A stretch of 64,000 nt of DNA from JASHPR01 sp963795055 (GCA_963795055.1 CAWCGJ010000015.1:1-64000), one strand, 5' to 3'. Positions 44,083 to 53,428 are shown, counted from the stretch's first letter. Numbers and translations are program-made. Notes: a model not told the origin generated them from the sequence alone.

Positions 44083-44673
44083 ATGCCGGACTCGCCGATA
44101 GCACTTCGTCGCGGCACGGTGGATGACCTGGGGACCATAATCCGGCTCATCGAGGAAGCGGCCGAGTGGTTATGGGCCAAGGGAACGGACCAGTAGGCCC
44201 GGCCCTGGCCGAACCGGGCCGGGCGTGACGACAGGATCCTGGCTTCCCTGAGCCACGGCAAGACCTGGATCGACTGGGATGGCGGCACCCCGGCCGCGAC
44301 GATCACGGCCGACCCCGACAAGGATCCCTACTGGCCCGATGACCTCCGGCGCGATCCGGCCGTCTACGTCCACCGCCTGGTCGTCCGGCGCGCGTACAAG
44401 GGGGCCGGGCTCGGCGCCGCCCTGCTCGACTGGGCCGGCTGGACCGCCCGGCGCGACCACGGGGCCCAGTGGATCCGGGTCAGCGCCTGGACCACCAACG
44501 TCAGCCTGCACGGCTACTACCGCCGCCAGGGCTTCCTGCCCTGCGGGCTTCACGCCGACGACGGCTACCCGTCGGCGGCCCGGTTCCAGAAGCCGACCGC
44601 GCCGATCCCGGCGATCCCGGCCTCCGCCCCGGGCCTGTTCAGGGTGTCCTGGACGCCAGGCCCGCGCGGGTGA
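44083..44673 (+). pseudogene. GNAT acetyltransferase paralogue with in-frame amber stop
   Basis: Same family and layout as the gene at 43341. The frame from ATG 44083 reads EEAAEWLWAKGTDQ, then TAG at 44194-44196 where the paralogue has Trp (TGG), then ARPWPNRAGRDDRILASL and a complete GNAT core (YVHRLVVRRAYKGAGLGAAL, WTTNVSLHGYYRRQGF). One base change explains the break. The end overlaps the mnmA 3' end. Recent inactivation, read-through or a sequence error are all possible. Confidence 0.75.
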
Positions 44674-45739
44674 TGGTGGCGCTGCCGAGCACGGTGTCGC
44701 CGTCGTAGAGGACCGCGGCCTGGCCCCTGGCCACGCCCCGGGCCGGCTCGTTCAGGCTGATCCTGAGAGTGTCGCCGTCCAGCCAGGCTCTCGCCGGGTG
44801 GGCGTGCCCGTGGGCGCGTAGCTGGACCAGGCAGTCGATCGTTTCCGCGGGCGGGCGGCAGCCGCTCCAGACCGGCCGCCGCGCCTCGATCTCATCCGTG
44901 CCCAGCGCCTCGGCCGGGCCGACGGTCACCGTGTTTGACGCCGGCTCGATGTCCAGGACGTAACGGGGCCTGCCGTCGGGCGCCGGGGTGCCGATGCGCA
45001 GCCCCTTGCGCTGGCCGACCGTGAAGCCGTAGCTGCCGTTGTGGCCGCCAACGACCCGGCCCTCGGTGTCGAGGATGCGGCCCGGCGCGGCACCGAGCCT
45101 GCCCTCGAGGAACTTCCTGGTGTCCCCGTCGGCGATGAAGCAGACGTCGTGGCTGTCGGGCTTGTCGGCCACGGCCAGGCCCCGGCGGGCCGCCTCCTGC
45201 CGCACCTGGTCCTTGGTCGTGTCGCCGAGCGGGAACATTGCCCGGGCCAGCTGCTCGCCGGTGAGCACCGCGAGCACGTACGACTGATCCTTGGCCTGGT
45301 CCACGCTGCGCAGCAGCCGCTGGCCGCCGTCCGCCGGGGCGAGCCGGGCATGGTGGCCGGTGCAGACGGCGTCGAAACCGAGCGCCACCGCCCGGTCCAG
45401 CACGGCGGCGAACTTGATCTTCTCGTTGCACCGCAGGCAGGGATTGGGCGTGTTCCCGCGCGCGTACTCGGCCACGAAGTCCTGCACCACGTCGCGGTCG
45501 AACTGCTCGGCCAGGTCCCAGACGTAGAACGGGATGCCGATCACGTCGGCCGCGCGCCGCGCATCCCTGGCGTCCTCGAGCGTGCAGCAGCCCCGCGCGC
45601 CGGTCCGGTAGGAGCTGGGGTTCGCGGACAGGGCGAGATGGACGCCGGTCACCTCGTGACCGGCGTCGGCGGCCCGGGCGGCGGCCACCGCAGAGTCCAC
45701 GCCGCCGGACATCGCGGCGAGCACGCGTAGTCGGTTCAT
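44639..45739 (-). CDS. mnmA: tRNA-specific 2-thiouridylase
   Basis: 366 residues; makes 2-thiouridine at U34 of Lys, Glu and Gln tRNAs. PP-loop AAMSGGVDSAVAA at the start, catalytic Cys in NPCLRCNEKIKF (~100) and partner Cys in HDVCFIADGDT (~195), then the C-terminal beta-barrel. Takes sulfur from the cysteine desulfurase encoded at 46485; in actinobacteria the two are usually adjacent, but here a MaoC-like gene on the other strand separates them. ATG 45739 begins the conserved region. Confidence 0.96.
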   Translation of the reverse strand: MNRLRVLAAMSGGVDSAVAAARAADAGHEVTGVHLALSANPSSYRTGARGCCTLEDARDARRAADVIGIPFYVWDLAEQFDRDVVQDFVAEYARGNTPNPCLRCNEKIKFAAVLDRAVALGFDAVCTGHHARLAPADGGQRLLRSVDQAKDQSYVLAVLTGEQLARAMFPLGDTTKDQVRQEAARRGLAVADKPDSHDVCFIADGDTRKFLEGRLGAAPGRILDTEGRVVGGHNGSYGFTVGQRKGLRIGTPAPDGRPRYVLDIEPASNTVTVGPAEALGTDEIEARRPVWSGCRPPAETIDCLVQLRAHGHAHPARAWLDGDTLRISLNEPARGVARGQAAVLYDGDTVLGSATITRAGLASRTP

Positions 45740-45780
45740 CGGGTACGAGGGTATGCGGCCGACGGCGGTCCCGAGGCAGG

Positions 45781-46308
45781 ATGATCTCCATGACACAGGC
45801 AGCTGGCCCGGCCGGGAGCACGAGGACCCTGAGCGACGACGACTTCGCGGCGTCCATCGATGACCGCTACTTCGAGGACTACGTGCCCGGAGCGGTCTAC
45901 GAATACGGGTACGTCACGGTGACCGAGACGAACATCCTCGACTTCGCCCGGCAGTTCGATCCGCAGCCCATGCACGTCGACCCGGAGTTCGCCGCTCGCG
46001 GGCCGTTCCACGGCCTGATCGCGAGCGGATGGCACACGGCCGGGATCATGATGCGCATGTTTGTCGATCACTACCTCTCCCGGGTGGCCAGCCTGGCCTC
46101 CCCGGGCCTCGACGAGCTCCGCTGGCCCGCACCGGTGCGCCCGGGCGATTCCTTGCGGCTGCGGGCGACCGTCGTAGAGGCCCGCCGCTCGCGTTCCAAG
46201 CCGGACCGCGGCCTGGTACGCACTCAATCCGAGCTGATCAATCAGAACGAGGAAGTCGTCCTGCGGGTCACCGCCATGAACATCATCGGCGCCCGCACGC
46301 CCGCGTAG
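45781..46308 (+). CDS. MaoC-like hotdog-fold dehydratase
   Basis: 175 residues; FARQFDPQPMHVDPEFA (~57-73, with the hydratase-2 Asp/His pair), GPFHGLIASGWHTAG and the C-terminal ELINQNEEVVLRVTA are typical of MaoC enoyl-CoA hydratase-like proteins. Probably acts on an acyl-CoA; substrate unknown. A second ATG at 45790 is an alternative start. Lies on the opposite strand between iscS and mnmA, ending before an AT-rich inverted repeat. Confidence 0.85.
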   Translation: MISMTQAAGPAGSTRTLSDDDFAASIDDRYFEDYVPGAVYEYGYVTVTETNILDFARQFDPQPMHVDPEFAARGPFHGLIASGWHTAGIMMRMFVDHYLSRVASLASPGLDELRWPAPVRPGDSLRLRATVVEARRSRSKPDRGLVRTQSELINQNEEVVLRVTAMNIIGARTPA

Positions 46309-46322
46309 CCTCGCGCCACCGG

Positions 46323-46367
46323 TAAATGTACCGAAAAGCCTGCTCCTATCGCCTTTCGGTACATTTA
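46323..46367. repeat. AT-rich 14-bp inverted repeat
   Basis: TAAATGTACCGAAA (46323-46336) and TTTCGGTACATTTA (46354-46367), perfect over 14 bp, 17-nt loop, in the convergent MaoC-iscS gap. Could terminate both; the low-GC stem is out of character. The rest of the gap to 46484 is GC-rich with no ORF. Confidence 0.65.
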
Positions 46368-46484
46368 GGCACCGGACGGCGCGGTTCCGCGGGCCACGGG
46401 CGGACGGCGGGGCGGCGGCCGACGGGCGTCCCGGTTCGGCGGGCCGCGGGGCGGATGGCACGCCGTCCGGCGGGCGGTCCGGGT

Positions 46485-47705
46485 TCAGCGGGCCGCGGCG
46501 CGGCGGGCCCGGTCCACGGCCTCGCCGATGACCGCGCCCAGGGCGTCCACGTCCGCCTGCGTGTTCGTGTGGCCCAGGGAGAACCGCAGCGACCCGCGGG
46601 CGCGGGCCTCGTCGGCTCCCATCGCCAGCAGCACGTGGCTCGGCTGCGCCACGCCCGCCGTGCAGGCCGAACCGGTCGAGCAGGCGATGCCCTTGGCGTC
46701 GAGCAGCATCAGCAGCGCGTCCCCCTCGCAGCCGGGGAACGAGAAGTGGGCGTTGCCCGGAAGCCGGCCAGGCCCGGGCGGCGCGCCGTTCAGCACCGCG
46801 TCCGGCACGGCCGCCAGGACCTGCGCGATCAGGTCGTCCCGCAGCGCGGCCAGCCGCTTCTCCTCGTCGCTGCGGCGCGCGGTGGCGGTCTCGACGGCGA
46901 CCGCGAAGGCCCGGATCGCCGGGGCGTCCAGGGTGCCGGACCGCACGTCCCGTTCCTGCCCGCCCCCGTGCAGCACCGGAACCAGGTCGGTGCCCCGGGC
47001 CAGCAGCAGCGCGCCGACCCCCACCGGCCCGCCGATCTTGTGCGCGGTGATGGTGAGCGCGGCGGCGGCGCTCTCGGCCAGGCTGACCGGCAGCTGGCCG
47101 GCGGCCTGGACCGCGTCGCTGTGGAACGGGATCTGGTACTCGCGGGCCACGGCGGCCAGTTCGGCCACCGGCTGCACCGTGCCGACCTCATTGTTGGCCC
47201 ACATGACGCTGACCAGGGCGACCGCGCCGGCGTCGCGTTCGATGGCCTCGCGCAGCGACTCGGGGCCGACCCGGCCGACGGCGTCCAGCGCCAGCCAGCT
47301 CACCTCGGCCCCCTCGTGGTCGCTCAGCCACCCGGCGCAGTCGAGCACCGCGTGATGCTCGATCGCCGCGGTCAGCACCCGCCGCCGCCCGGGATCCGCG
47401 GCGCACCGCGCCCAGAACAGCCCCTTGACGGCCAGGTTGTCCGCCTCGGTCCCGCCGCTGGTGAACACCACCTCGCTGGGGCGGGCGCCGTAAGCCGCCG
47501 CGATCTGCTCGCGGGACTCCTCCACGACCCGGCGCGCGCGGCGGCCCGCGTTATGCAGGGACGAGGGGTTACCGAGCTGCGCGAGCTCCTCGGTCATCGC
47601 GTCGAGCGCCTCGGGCAGCATCGGCGTGGTCGCCGCGTGGTCCAGGTAGACGGGCGAGGCCGGCGACGGCGCCCGGCGGCCGCCGTCGGCATCGAGGTAT
47701 CCCAC
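46485..47705 (-). CDS. Cysteine desulfurase (IscS/NifS type)
   Basis: 406 residues, fold type I PLP enzyme: VYLDHAATTPMLPEAL start, TSGGTEADNLAVKG, EHHAVLDC, DAVQAAGQLPV, PLP-lysine in TITAHKIGGP and the catalytic cysteine loop CSTGSACTAG (~325). Supplies persulfide sulfur, most likely to MnmA for tRNA thiolation given proximity. GTG start 8 nt after TAGGCT (leaderless). Confidence 0.94.
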   Translation of the reverse strand: MGYLDADGGRRAPSPASPVYLDHAATTPMLPEALDAMTEELAQLGNPSSLHNAGRRARRVVEESREQIAAAYGARPSEVVFTSGGTEADNLAVKGLFWARCAADPGRRRVLTAAIEHHAVLDCAGWLSDHEGAEVSWLALDAVGRVGPESLREAIERDAGAVALVSVMWANNEVGTVQPVAELAAVAREYQIPFHSDAVQAAGQLPVSLAESAAAALTITAHKIGGPVGVGALLLARGTDLVPVLHGGGQERDVRSGTLDAPAIRAFAVAVETATARRSDEEKRLAALRDDLIAQVLAAVPDAVLNGAPPGPGRLPGNAHFSFPGCEGDALLMLLDAKGIACSTGSACTAGVAQPSHVLLAMGADEARARGSLRFSLGHTNTQADVDALGAVIGEAVDRARRAAAR

Positions 47706-47761
47706 GATTGCTCAGCCTAGTCGCGTCAGGCGGGCTGGTCGCCGCCCGAATTCAGCCCAGG

Positions 47762-48718
47762 TCAGCCCTGCGCCCGCTTCTGGATCTCCTCGGTCAGCTG
47801 CGGGACCACCTGGAACAGGTCCCCCACGATGCCGAAGTCGGCGAGCTCGAAGATCGGGGCCTCGGCATCCTTGTTGATCACCATGATGGTCTTGGACGTC
47901 TGCATGCCCGCCCGGTGCTGGATCGCTCCGGAGATGCCGACCGCCAGGTACAGCTGCGGGGACACGGTCTTGCCGGTCTGGCCGACCTGGAACTGGTGCG
48001 GGTACCAGCCCGCGTCGGTGGCGGCGCGGGAGGCGCCCACCGCCGCCCCGAGCGAGTCAGCGAGCTTCTCGATCAGCGCGAAGTTCTCCGCGCTGCCCAC
48101 CCCGCGGCCGCCGGAGACGACGATCGACGCCTCGGTCAGCTCGGGCCGCTCGCTGCGCTCCTGCTCCACCCGCTCGGTGACCCGCGCGCCCTTCGCGGCG
48201 TCGCTGACCTGGATGCTGACGTTCTCGAGCCGCGCGGCTCCCGGCGCCGGCTCCGGCGCGACCGCGTTCGGGCGCACGGCGACGATCGGCGTACCGGTCC
48301 GGACCTTGGACTGGACGATGATCGCGCCGCCGAAGATCGACTGCTCGGCGATCAGGCCCTCGCCGAGGTCGACCGCATCGGTGATCAGCCCGGAACCGGT
48401 CTTCACGGCCAGCCGGGCCCCGACCTCGCGGCCCTCGGCGGTGCTGGCCACCAGCACCGCGGCGGGGGCCTTCTCCGCCACCAGGGTGGCCAGCAGCTCC
48501 GCCTTGGGCGCGACCACGTAGTCCTCGAGTTCCTCGTCGGCCGCGACGTACACCGTCTCGGCCCCGAACTCGGCCAGCCGCTCCCGGCCGGCGTCCGCGC
48601 CCGGCCCGGCCCAGACGACCGACGGCTCGCCGAACCGGCGCGCCAGGGTCAGCAGCTCGGTAGTGACCTTCTTGACCGACTCGCCGGAGTGCTCGGCGAG
48701 GACCAGGATCTCAGCCAT
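47762..48718 (-). CDS. etfA: Electron transfer flavoprotein, alpha subunit
   Basis: 318 residues; N-terminal ETF domain and the C-terminal FAD-binding domain with GGRGVGSAENFALIEKLA (~190-208) and QVGQTGKTVSPQLYLAVGIS with GAIQH. Carries electrons from acyl-CoA dehydrogenases to the quinone pool with EtfB. Starts 16 nt after etfB. Confidence 0.96.
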   Translation of the reverse strand: MAEILVLAEHSGESVKKVTTELLTLARRFGEPSVVWAGPGADAGRERLAEFGAETVYVAADEELEDYVVAPKAELLATLVAEKAPAAVLVASTAEGREVGARLAVKTGSGLITDAVDLGEGLIAEQSIFGGAIIVQSKVRTGTPIVAVRPNAVAPEPAPGAARLENVSIQVSDAAKGARVTERVEQERSERPELTEASIVVSGGRGVGSAENFALIEKLADSLGAAVGASRAATDAGWYPHQFQVGQTGKTVSPQLYLAVGISGAIQHRAGMQTSKTIMVINKDAEAPIFELADFGIVGDLFQVVPQLTEEIQKRAQG

Positions 48719-48734
48719 GTATGGGCCTCCGGGC

Positions 48735-49511
48735 TCAGATGAACTTCTGCGAGGCGAGGAACTCGGCGGCCTTCGCGCCGCCGTCGCCTTCGTCCTTGAC
48801 GATGGTCCCGGCCTGCCGGGGCGGCCGGTTGGCGAAACTGACCACCTCGGTGGCGGCCGCCTCCAGGCCTACCTGGCCCGGGTCGATCCCGATGTCGGCC
48901 AGGCTCAGCGTCTCCACCGGCTTCTTCTTGGCCGCCATGATCCCCTTGAACGACGGGTAGCGCGGCTCGTTGATCTTCTCGACCACGCTGACCACCGCGG
49001 GCAGGCTCGCCTCGACCCGGTCGTAGCCGTAGTCCGCCTGCCGGTTGATGGAGATCGCCGTCCCGTCGATGTCCACCCGGCCGGCGAACGACAGCTGGGG
49101 CACGCCGAGGCGCTCGGCCAGCATCGCGGCCATCACGCCCATCCGGGCGTCGGTGGACTCCGAGCCCAGGATCACCAGGTCGAACCCGATCCGGCCGAGC
49201 ACCGCGGCGATCGCCGCCGAGGTCGCCAGCGCGTCCGACCCGTGCAGCGCGTCGTCGAGCAGGTGCACCGCCTTGTCCGCCCCCATCGACAGGGCCTTGC
49301 GGATGGACTCGCTCGCCTTCTCCGGTCCCATGGACAGGATGGTCACCTCGCCGCCGTGCGCCTCGACCAGGCGGAGCCCTTCCTCGATCGCGTACTCGTC
49401 CAGCTCGTTGATGACCGCATCGGCGGCGTCGCGGTCCAGGGTCGAGTCCGGCTGCAGCTTCCGCTCCGAGTACGTGTCGGGAACCTGCTTCATGCAGACG
49501 ACGATGTTCAT
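48735..49511 (-). CDS. etfB: Electron transfer flavoprotein, beta subunit
   Basis: 258 residues; start MNIVVCMKQVPDT is diagnostic, with NELDEYAIEEGLRLVEA and the AMP-binding/recognition region LGSESTDARMGVM. Partner of EtfA. ATG 49511 chosen by the family N-terminus; GAGGGAGG lies some 15 nt upstream. The gap 49512-49689 to folD shows nothing I can call. Confidence 0.95.
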   Translation of the reverse strand: MNIVVCMKQVPDTYSERKLQPDSTLDRDAADAVINELDEYAIEEGLRLVEAHGGEVTILSMGPEKASESIRKALSMGADKAVHLLDDALHGSDALATSAAIAAVLGRIGFDLVILGSESTDARMGVMAAMLAERLGVPQLSFAGRVDIDGTAISINRQADYGYDRVEASLPAVVSVVEKINEPRYPSFKGIMAAKKKPVETLSLADIGIDPGQVGLEAAATEVVSFANRPPRQAGTIVKDEGDGGAKAAEFLASQKFI

Positions 49512-49689
49512 GACCGGCGGCCGACCTCCCTCTGCTGACATGCGGCCCGGCACGGTGTCACGTGGCGCCGACGCCGCCGAGCGCAAGGTTAAGCCTGTCA
49601 AATCACGCGCGCGGCCACAGCCCCGGGTACCGGGCAGGACCCAGCGATCAGGTTACTTTCGAGTAGCCAATCGGCCAAAACGGCGGCCG

Positions 49690-50544
49690 TTACGCTCCCG
49701 CCTGTCGCTCCGCGAACGTTACGACCTTGGCCAGCAGCATGGCCCGCGTCATCGGGCCCACTCCGCCCGGCACCGGCGCCAGCCAGCCGGCCACCTCGGC
49801 CGCCCCGGGGTCGACGTCGCCGACCAGCCCCGCGTCGGTGCGGGTGATGCCCACGTCCACCACCACCGCACCGGGCTTGATCATCTCAGCGGTGAGCAGC
49901 CCGGGCCGCCCGGCCGCCGAGATGACGATGTCGGCGGGCCTGGTATGCGCGGCGAGGTCCTTCGTTCCGGTGTGGCACTGCGTCACGGTGGCGTTCTCGC
50001 TGCGCCGGGTCAGCAGCAGGGGAAGCGTGCGCCCGACGGTTATGCCGCGGCCGATCACGGTGACGTCCGCCCCGGCCAGCGGTATGTCGTAGCGCCGGAG
50101 CAGCTCGATGATCCCCTCCGGGGTGCCGGGCACCGGGCCGGGCTCGCCCAGTACCAGCTTGCCCAGGTTGAGCGGGTGCAGGCCGTCCGCGTCCTTGTCC
50201 GGGTCGACGCGGTGCAGCACCCGCTGCGCGTCGAGCCCGGCGGGCAGCGGCAGCTGCACCAGGAAGCCGGTGCACGCCGGGTCGGCGTTCAGCTCGTCGA
50301 CCACCGCCTCGACCTCGTCCTGGGTGGCATCGGCGGGCAGCTCCCGGCCGATGCTGGCGATGCCGACCTGCGCACTGTCCCGGTGCTTGCCCCGGACGTA
50401 GGCCCGGCTGCCGGGGTCGTCCCCGACCAGCACCGTGCCGAGCCCCGGCGTGATGCCGCGCCGGGCCAGCTCGGCCACCCGCCGGGCAAGATCCTCCCTG
50501 ATCGCGAGCGCCACGGCCTTGCCGTCGAGGATGCGTGCGGTCAT
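49690..50544 (-). CDS. folD: Methylenetetrahydrofolate dehydrogenase/cyclohydrolase
   Basis: 284 residues; interconverts 5,10-methylene- and 10-formyl-THF, feeding purine synthesis (purN and purH are 1-3 kb away). GTVLVGDDPGSRAYVRGKHRD with catalytic Lys, GFLVQLPLPAGLD, and the NADP loop VIGRGITVGRTLPLLL (usually GRSxxVGxP; here GRGITVGRT, slightly unusual). ATG 50544 starts the conserved region. Confidence 0.95.
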   Translation of the reverse strand: MTARILDGKAVALAIREDLARRVAELARRGITPGLGTVLVGDDPGSRAYVRGKHRDSAQVGIASIGRELPADATQDEVEAVVDELNADPACTGFLVQLPLPAGLDAQRVLHRVDPDKDADGLHPLNLGKLVLGEPGPVPGTPEGIIELLRRYDIPLAGADVTVIGRGITVGRTLPLLLTRRSENATVTQCHTGTKDLAAHTRPADIVISAAGRPGLLTAEMIKPGAVVVDVGITRTDAGLVGDVDPGAAEVAGWLAPVPGGVGPMTRAMLLAKVVTFAERQAGA

Positions 50545-50695
50545 CGTTGCCCCAGTCCGTCGGGTCCGGTTGGACCGGATCGATTCTGCCAGGCCCCGGC
50601 GCGGGCGACCCGGCCCGCCCGGGCGCCAAGGCGGCCGACCCGACCGTTGACGTATAAATGCTCTGGCGCTACCCGACCCGTAAGGAGGAATCACC

Positions 50696-51076
50696 ATGGC
50701 CCTCACCAACCTCGAGGTCATCTCGGTCCCGGTCAGCGACCAGGACCGGGCCAAGAGCTTCTACGCCGAGAAGCTGGGCTTCTCGGTCGAGATGGACAGC
50801 ACGTTCGGCGACGGCGGCATGCGCTGGGTCATGCTGCGCCCGCCGGGTAGCGGGACCGCGGTCACGCTGGTGACCTGGTTCGAGACCATGCCGGCCGGCT
50901 CGCTCAAGGGCTCGGTGCTGGGCTGTGACGACCTGGAGAAGACCCTGGCCGAGCTGACCGCCCGGGGCGTCGCCTTCGCCGAGGACGAGATCCAGGAGGC
51001 GCCGTGGGGCCGCTGGAAGACCTTCGACGACCCGGACGGCAACGGCTGGGTCCTGCAGCAAAACAACCGCGCCTAG
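50696..51076 (+). CDS. VOC (glyoxalase/bleomycin-resistance) family protein
   Basis: 126 residues, one VOC module of two beta-alpha-beta-beta-beta units: LEVISVPVSDQDRAKSFYAE start, ELTARGVAFAEDEIQ, and FDDPDGNGWVLQQ end. Metal-dependent lyases, dioxygenases and binding proteins share this fold; substrate unknown. AAGGAGG at 7-13 nt before the ATG. An AT-rich inverted repeat follows. Confidence 0.88.
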   Translation: MALTNLEVISVPVSDQDRAKSFYAEKLGFSVEMDSTFGDGGMRWVMLRPPGSGTAVTLVTWFETMPAGSLKGSVLGCDDLEKTLAELTARGVAFAEDEIQEAPWGRWKTFDDPDGNGWVLQQNNRA

Positions 51077-51107
51077 CAACCCCTCGCCGACCCGCCCCAG
51101 CACCTTC

Positions 51108-51173
51108 TTTTCATTGGTTTCGTGGAAATAATTCGGACATATTATCCCAGGAACTGACCCAAACCAATGAAAA
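51108..51173. repeat. AT-rich 13-bp inverted repeat with 40-nt AT-rich interior
   Basis: TTTTCATTGGTTT (51108-51120) and AAACCAATGAAAA (51161-51173), perfect. The interior includes AAATAATTCGGACATATTAT, very unlike the surrounding DNA. Lies in the convergent VOC-purH gap. Confidence 0.7.
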
Positions 51174-51245
51174 GTCGCCGTGATCATGGTCGCGGCGGGC
51201 GGTCAGGCCTCCTGGCGGACTAACGGGCGGGCGGTGGCGTCCCGG

Positions 51246-52823
51246 TTAGTGGTAGAAGTGGCGCACGCCGGTGAGGTAGAGGGTGAGGCCCGCTTCCTCG
51301 GCCGCGGCGATGACCTCCTCGTCGCGGACCGACCCGCCGGGTTCGGCCACGGCGCGCACGCCGGCGTCGGCGAGGACCAGAAGGCCGTCGGCGAACGGGA
51401 AGAACGCGTCGCTGGCGGCCACGGACCCCCGGACCCGCTCGCCGGCCCGGGCGACCGCGAGCCGGGCCGAGTCCACCCGGTTGACCTGGCCCATGCCGAT
51501 GCCGACCGACGCCTCCCCGCAGGCCAGCAGGATCGCGTTGGACTTGACCGACCGGCACGCCCGCCAGGCGAAGGCCAGGTCACGCAGCGTGGCTGAGTCG
51601 GCGGCGGGGCCGGCGGCGAGCTTCCAGTTCGCCGGCCGGTCGCCGGGCTCGGACACCCGGTCGGCGGACTGCACCAGCAGTCCGCCGCTGACCTGGCGCC
51701 ACTCCAGGCCCGGGTCCTGGGCGGGGGGCGGGCAGCGCAGGACCCGCAGGTTCTTGCGCCGGGTCAGGATCTCCAGCGCGTCCGGCTCGAAGCCTGGCGC
51801 CACGAGCACGTCGGTGAGGATCTCGGCGACCTGCGCGGCCAGCGCGGCGGTCACCACGCCGTTGGCGGCGATCACCCCGCCGTACGCCGACACCGGGTCG
51901 CAGGCGTGCGCCTTGCGGTGCGCGTCGGCCAGGTCGGTGCCGACGGCGATCCCGCACGGGTTGGAGTGCTTCATGATCGCAACGCACGGCGCGGTGAAGT
52001 CGTGGGCCGCCCGCCGCGCGGCGTCGGCGTCGACGTAGTTGTTGTACGACATGGCCTTGCCGTGCAGCTGCTCGGCGCCTGCTATCCCGTCCGCCCGGGC
52101 GCCGCCGGGCCCCCCGCGTCGGTACAGGGCCGCCCGCTGGTGCGGGTTCTCCCCGTACCTGAGCACCTCGCCGCGGGTCCAGAACCCGCCGGTGACGTCC
52201 GGCAGCCCGGTGTCCCGCGCGGTCTCGTCCGGGGCGTAGGCCGAGGCGAACCACGAGGCGACCGCGCCGTCGTAGGCGGCCGTGCGGGCGTAGGCCTGGG
52301 CGGCCAGGCGGCGGCGCTGCTCCAGCGTGAAGCCGCCGGCGGCCACGGCCGCCGCCGCCGCCGGGTACTGGGACGGGTCGGTAACCACGGCCACCCGGGC
52401 GTGGTTCTTCGCCGCGGCACGGACCATGGCCGGCCCCCCGATGTCGATCTGCTCGACGCAGTCCGCCGGGGCCGCGCCGCTGGCCACGGCCTGCTCGAAC
52501 GGGTACAGGTTCGACACCAGGAGCTCGAACGCCGCGATCGCCAGCTCCTCGAGCTGCCCGGCGTGCCCGGGCACGCCGGGATCGGCCAGCAGCCCGGCGT
52601 GGATGGCCGGGTGCAGGGTCTTGACCCGGCCGTCCAGGCACTCGGGGAAGCCGGTCACGTCCTCGACCCTGGTCACCGGCAGGCCCGCGGCCGTGATCGC
52701 CGCGGCCGTGCTGCCGGTGGAGACGATCTCGACGCCGGCCTCGTGCAGCGCCCGGGCCAGGCCTTCCAGGCCGGCCTTGTCGTAGACGCTGACCAGTGCC
52801 CTGGTCACGGGTACCTGGGTCAC
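51246..52823 (-). CDS. purH: AICAR formyltransferase/IMP cyclohydrolase
   Basis: 525 residues. N-terminal MGS-like IMP cyclohydrolase domain (ALVSVYDKAGLEGLARAL, STGSTAAAI; ~1-150) and C-terminal AICAR transformylase (RYGENPHQRAALY, HSNPCGIAVG with catalytic Lys-His, ~200-525, ending SDAFFPFADGL). Last two steps of IMP synthesis. The GTG start overlaps the purN stop (GTGA), so the genes are translationally coupled. Confidence 0.96.
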   Translation of the reverse strand: MTQVPVTRALVSVYDKAGLEGLARALHEAGVEIVSTGSTAAAITAAGLPVTRVEDVTGFPECLDGRVKTLHPAIHAGLLADPGVPGHAGQLEELAIAAFELLVSNLYPFEQAVASGAAPADCVEQIDIGGPAMVRAAAKNHARVAVVTDPSQYPAAAAAVAAGGFTLEQRRRLAAQAYARTAAYDGAVASWFASAYAPDETARDTGLPDVTGGFWTRGEVLRYGENPHQRAALYRRGGPGGARADGIAGAEQLHGKAMSYNNYVDADAARRAAHDFTAPCVAIMKHSNPCGIAVGTDLADAHRKAHACDPVSAYGGVIAANGVVTAALAAQVAEILTDVLVAPGFEPDALEILTRRKNLRVLRCPPPAQDPGLEWRQVSGGLLVQSADRVSEPGDRPANWKLAAGPAADSATLRDLAFAWRACRSVKSNAILLACGEASVGIGMGQVNRVDSARLAVARAGERVRGSVAASDAFFPFADGLLVLADAGVRAVAEPGGSVRDEEVIAAAEEAGLTLYLTGVRHFYH

Positions 52824-53428
52824 GGTCCGATCCTCACCTTCCGGCCCTGGACGGACCATCCGTCGCCGACGAGCCGGCCGACCGTGTCCACGAGCAGCGC
52901 GCGCTCGGCGACCTTGATCCGCTCGTGCAGGGTGACCTCGTCGTCATCATCCATAACGGGCACGGCCGCCTGCGCGACAATCGGGCCGCTGTCGGTTCCT
53001 TCGTCGACCAGGAAGACCGTGCATCCCGAGACCTTCACGCCGTGGTCCAGCGCGTCCGGCACGCCACGCACGCCGGGGAACGACGGTAGCAAGGCGGGAT
53101 GAGTGTTGATAACCCGCCCGCCGAAGGCGGCCAGGAAGCACGGCCCGACGAGCTTCATGAAACCCGCAAGGATGATCAGGTCCGGCTGGAAGTCGGCGCA
53201 GGCCCGGGTGAGGGCCCGGTCCCAGTCCTCGCGGGCCGGGAAGTCCCGCACCCGGAGCGTGAAGGTGGCGACCCCCGCGGCCCGGGCCCGGTCCAGCGCG
53301 GCGATGCCGTCCCGGTCCGCGCCGACCGCGACCACCCGCGCCCCGTACGACTCGCTCGCGCAGGCGTCCAGCAGGGCCTGCAGGTTGGTTCCCGCGCCCG
53401 ACACCAACACCACCAGGCGCGATCGCAT
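52820..53428 (-). CDS. purN: Phosphoribosylglycinamide formyltransferase
   Basis: 202 residues; 10-formyl-THF-dependent GAR transformylase. LVVLVSGAGTNLQALLDA, ILAGFMKLVG, NTHPALLPSFPG with catalytic Asn-His, and TDSGPIVAQAAVPV. TATCGT ends 6 nt before the ATG (leaderless). Coupled to purH by GTGA. Confidence 0.95.
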   Translation of the reverse strand: MRSRLVVLVSGAGTNLQALLDACASESYGARVVAVGADRDGIAALDRARAAGVATFTLRVRDFPAREDWDRALTRACADFQPDLIILAGFMKLVGPCFLAAFGGRVINTHPALLPSFPGVRGVPDALDHGVKVSGCTVFLVDEGTDSGPIVAQAAVPVMDDDDEVTLHERIKVAERALLVDTVGRLVGDGWSVQGRKVRIGP

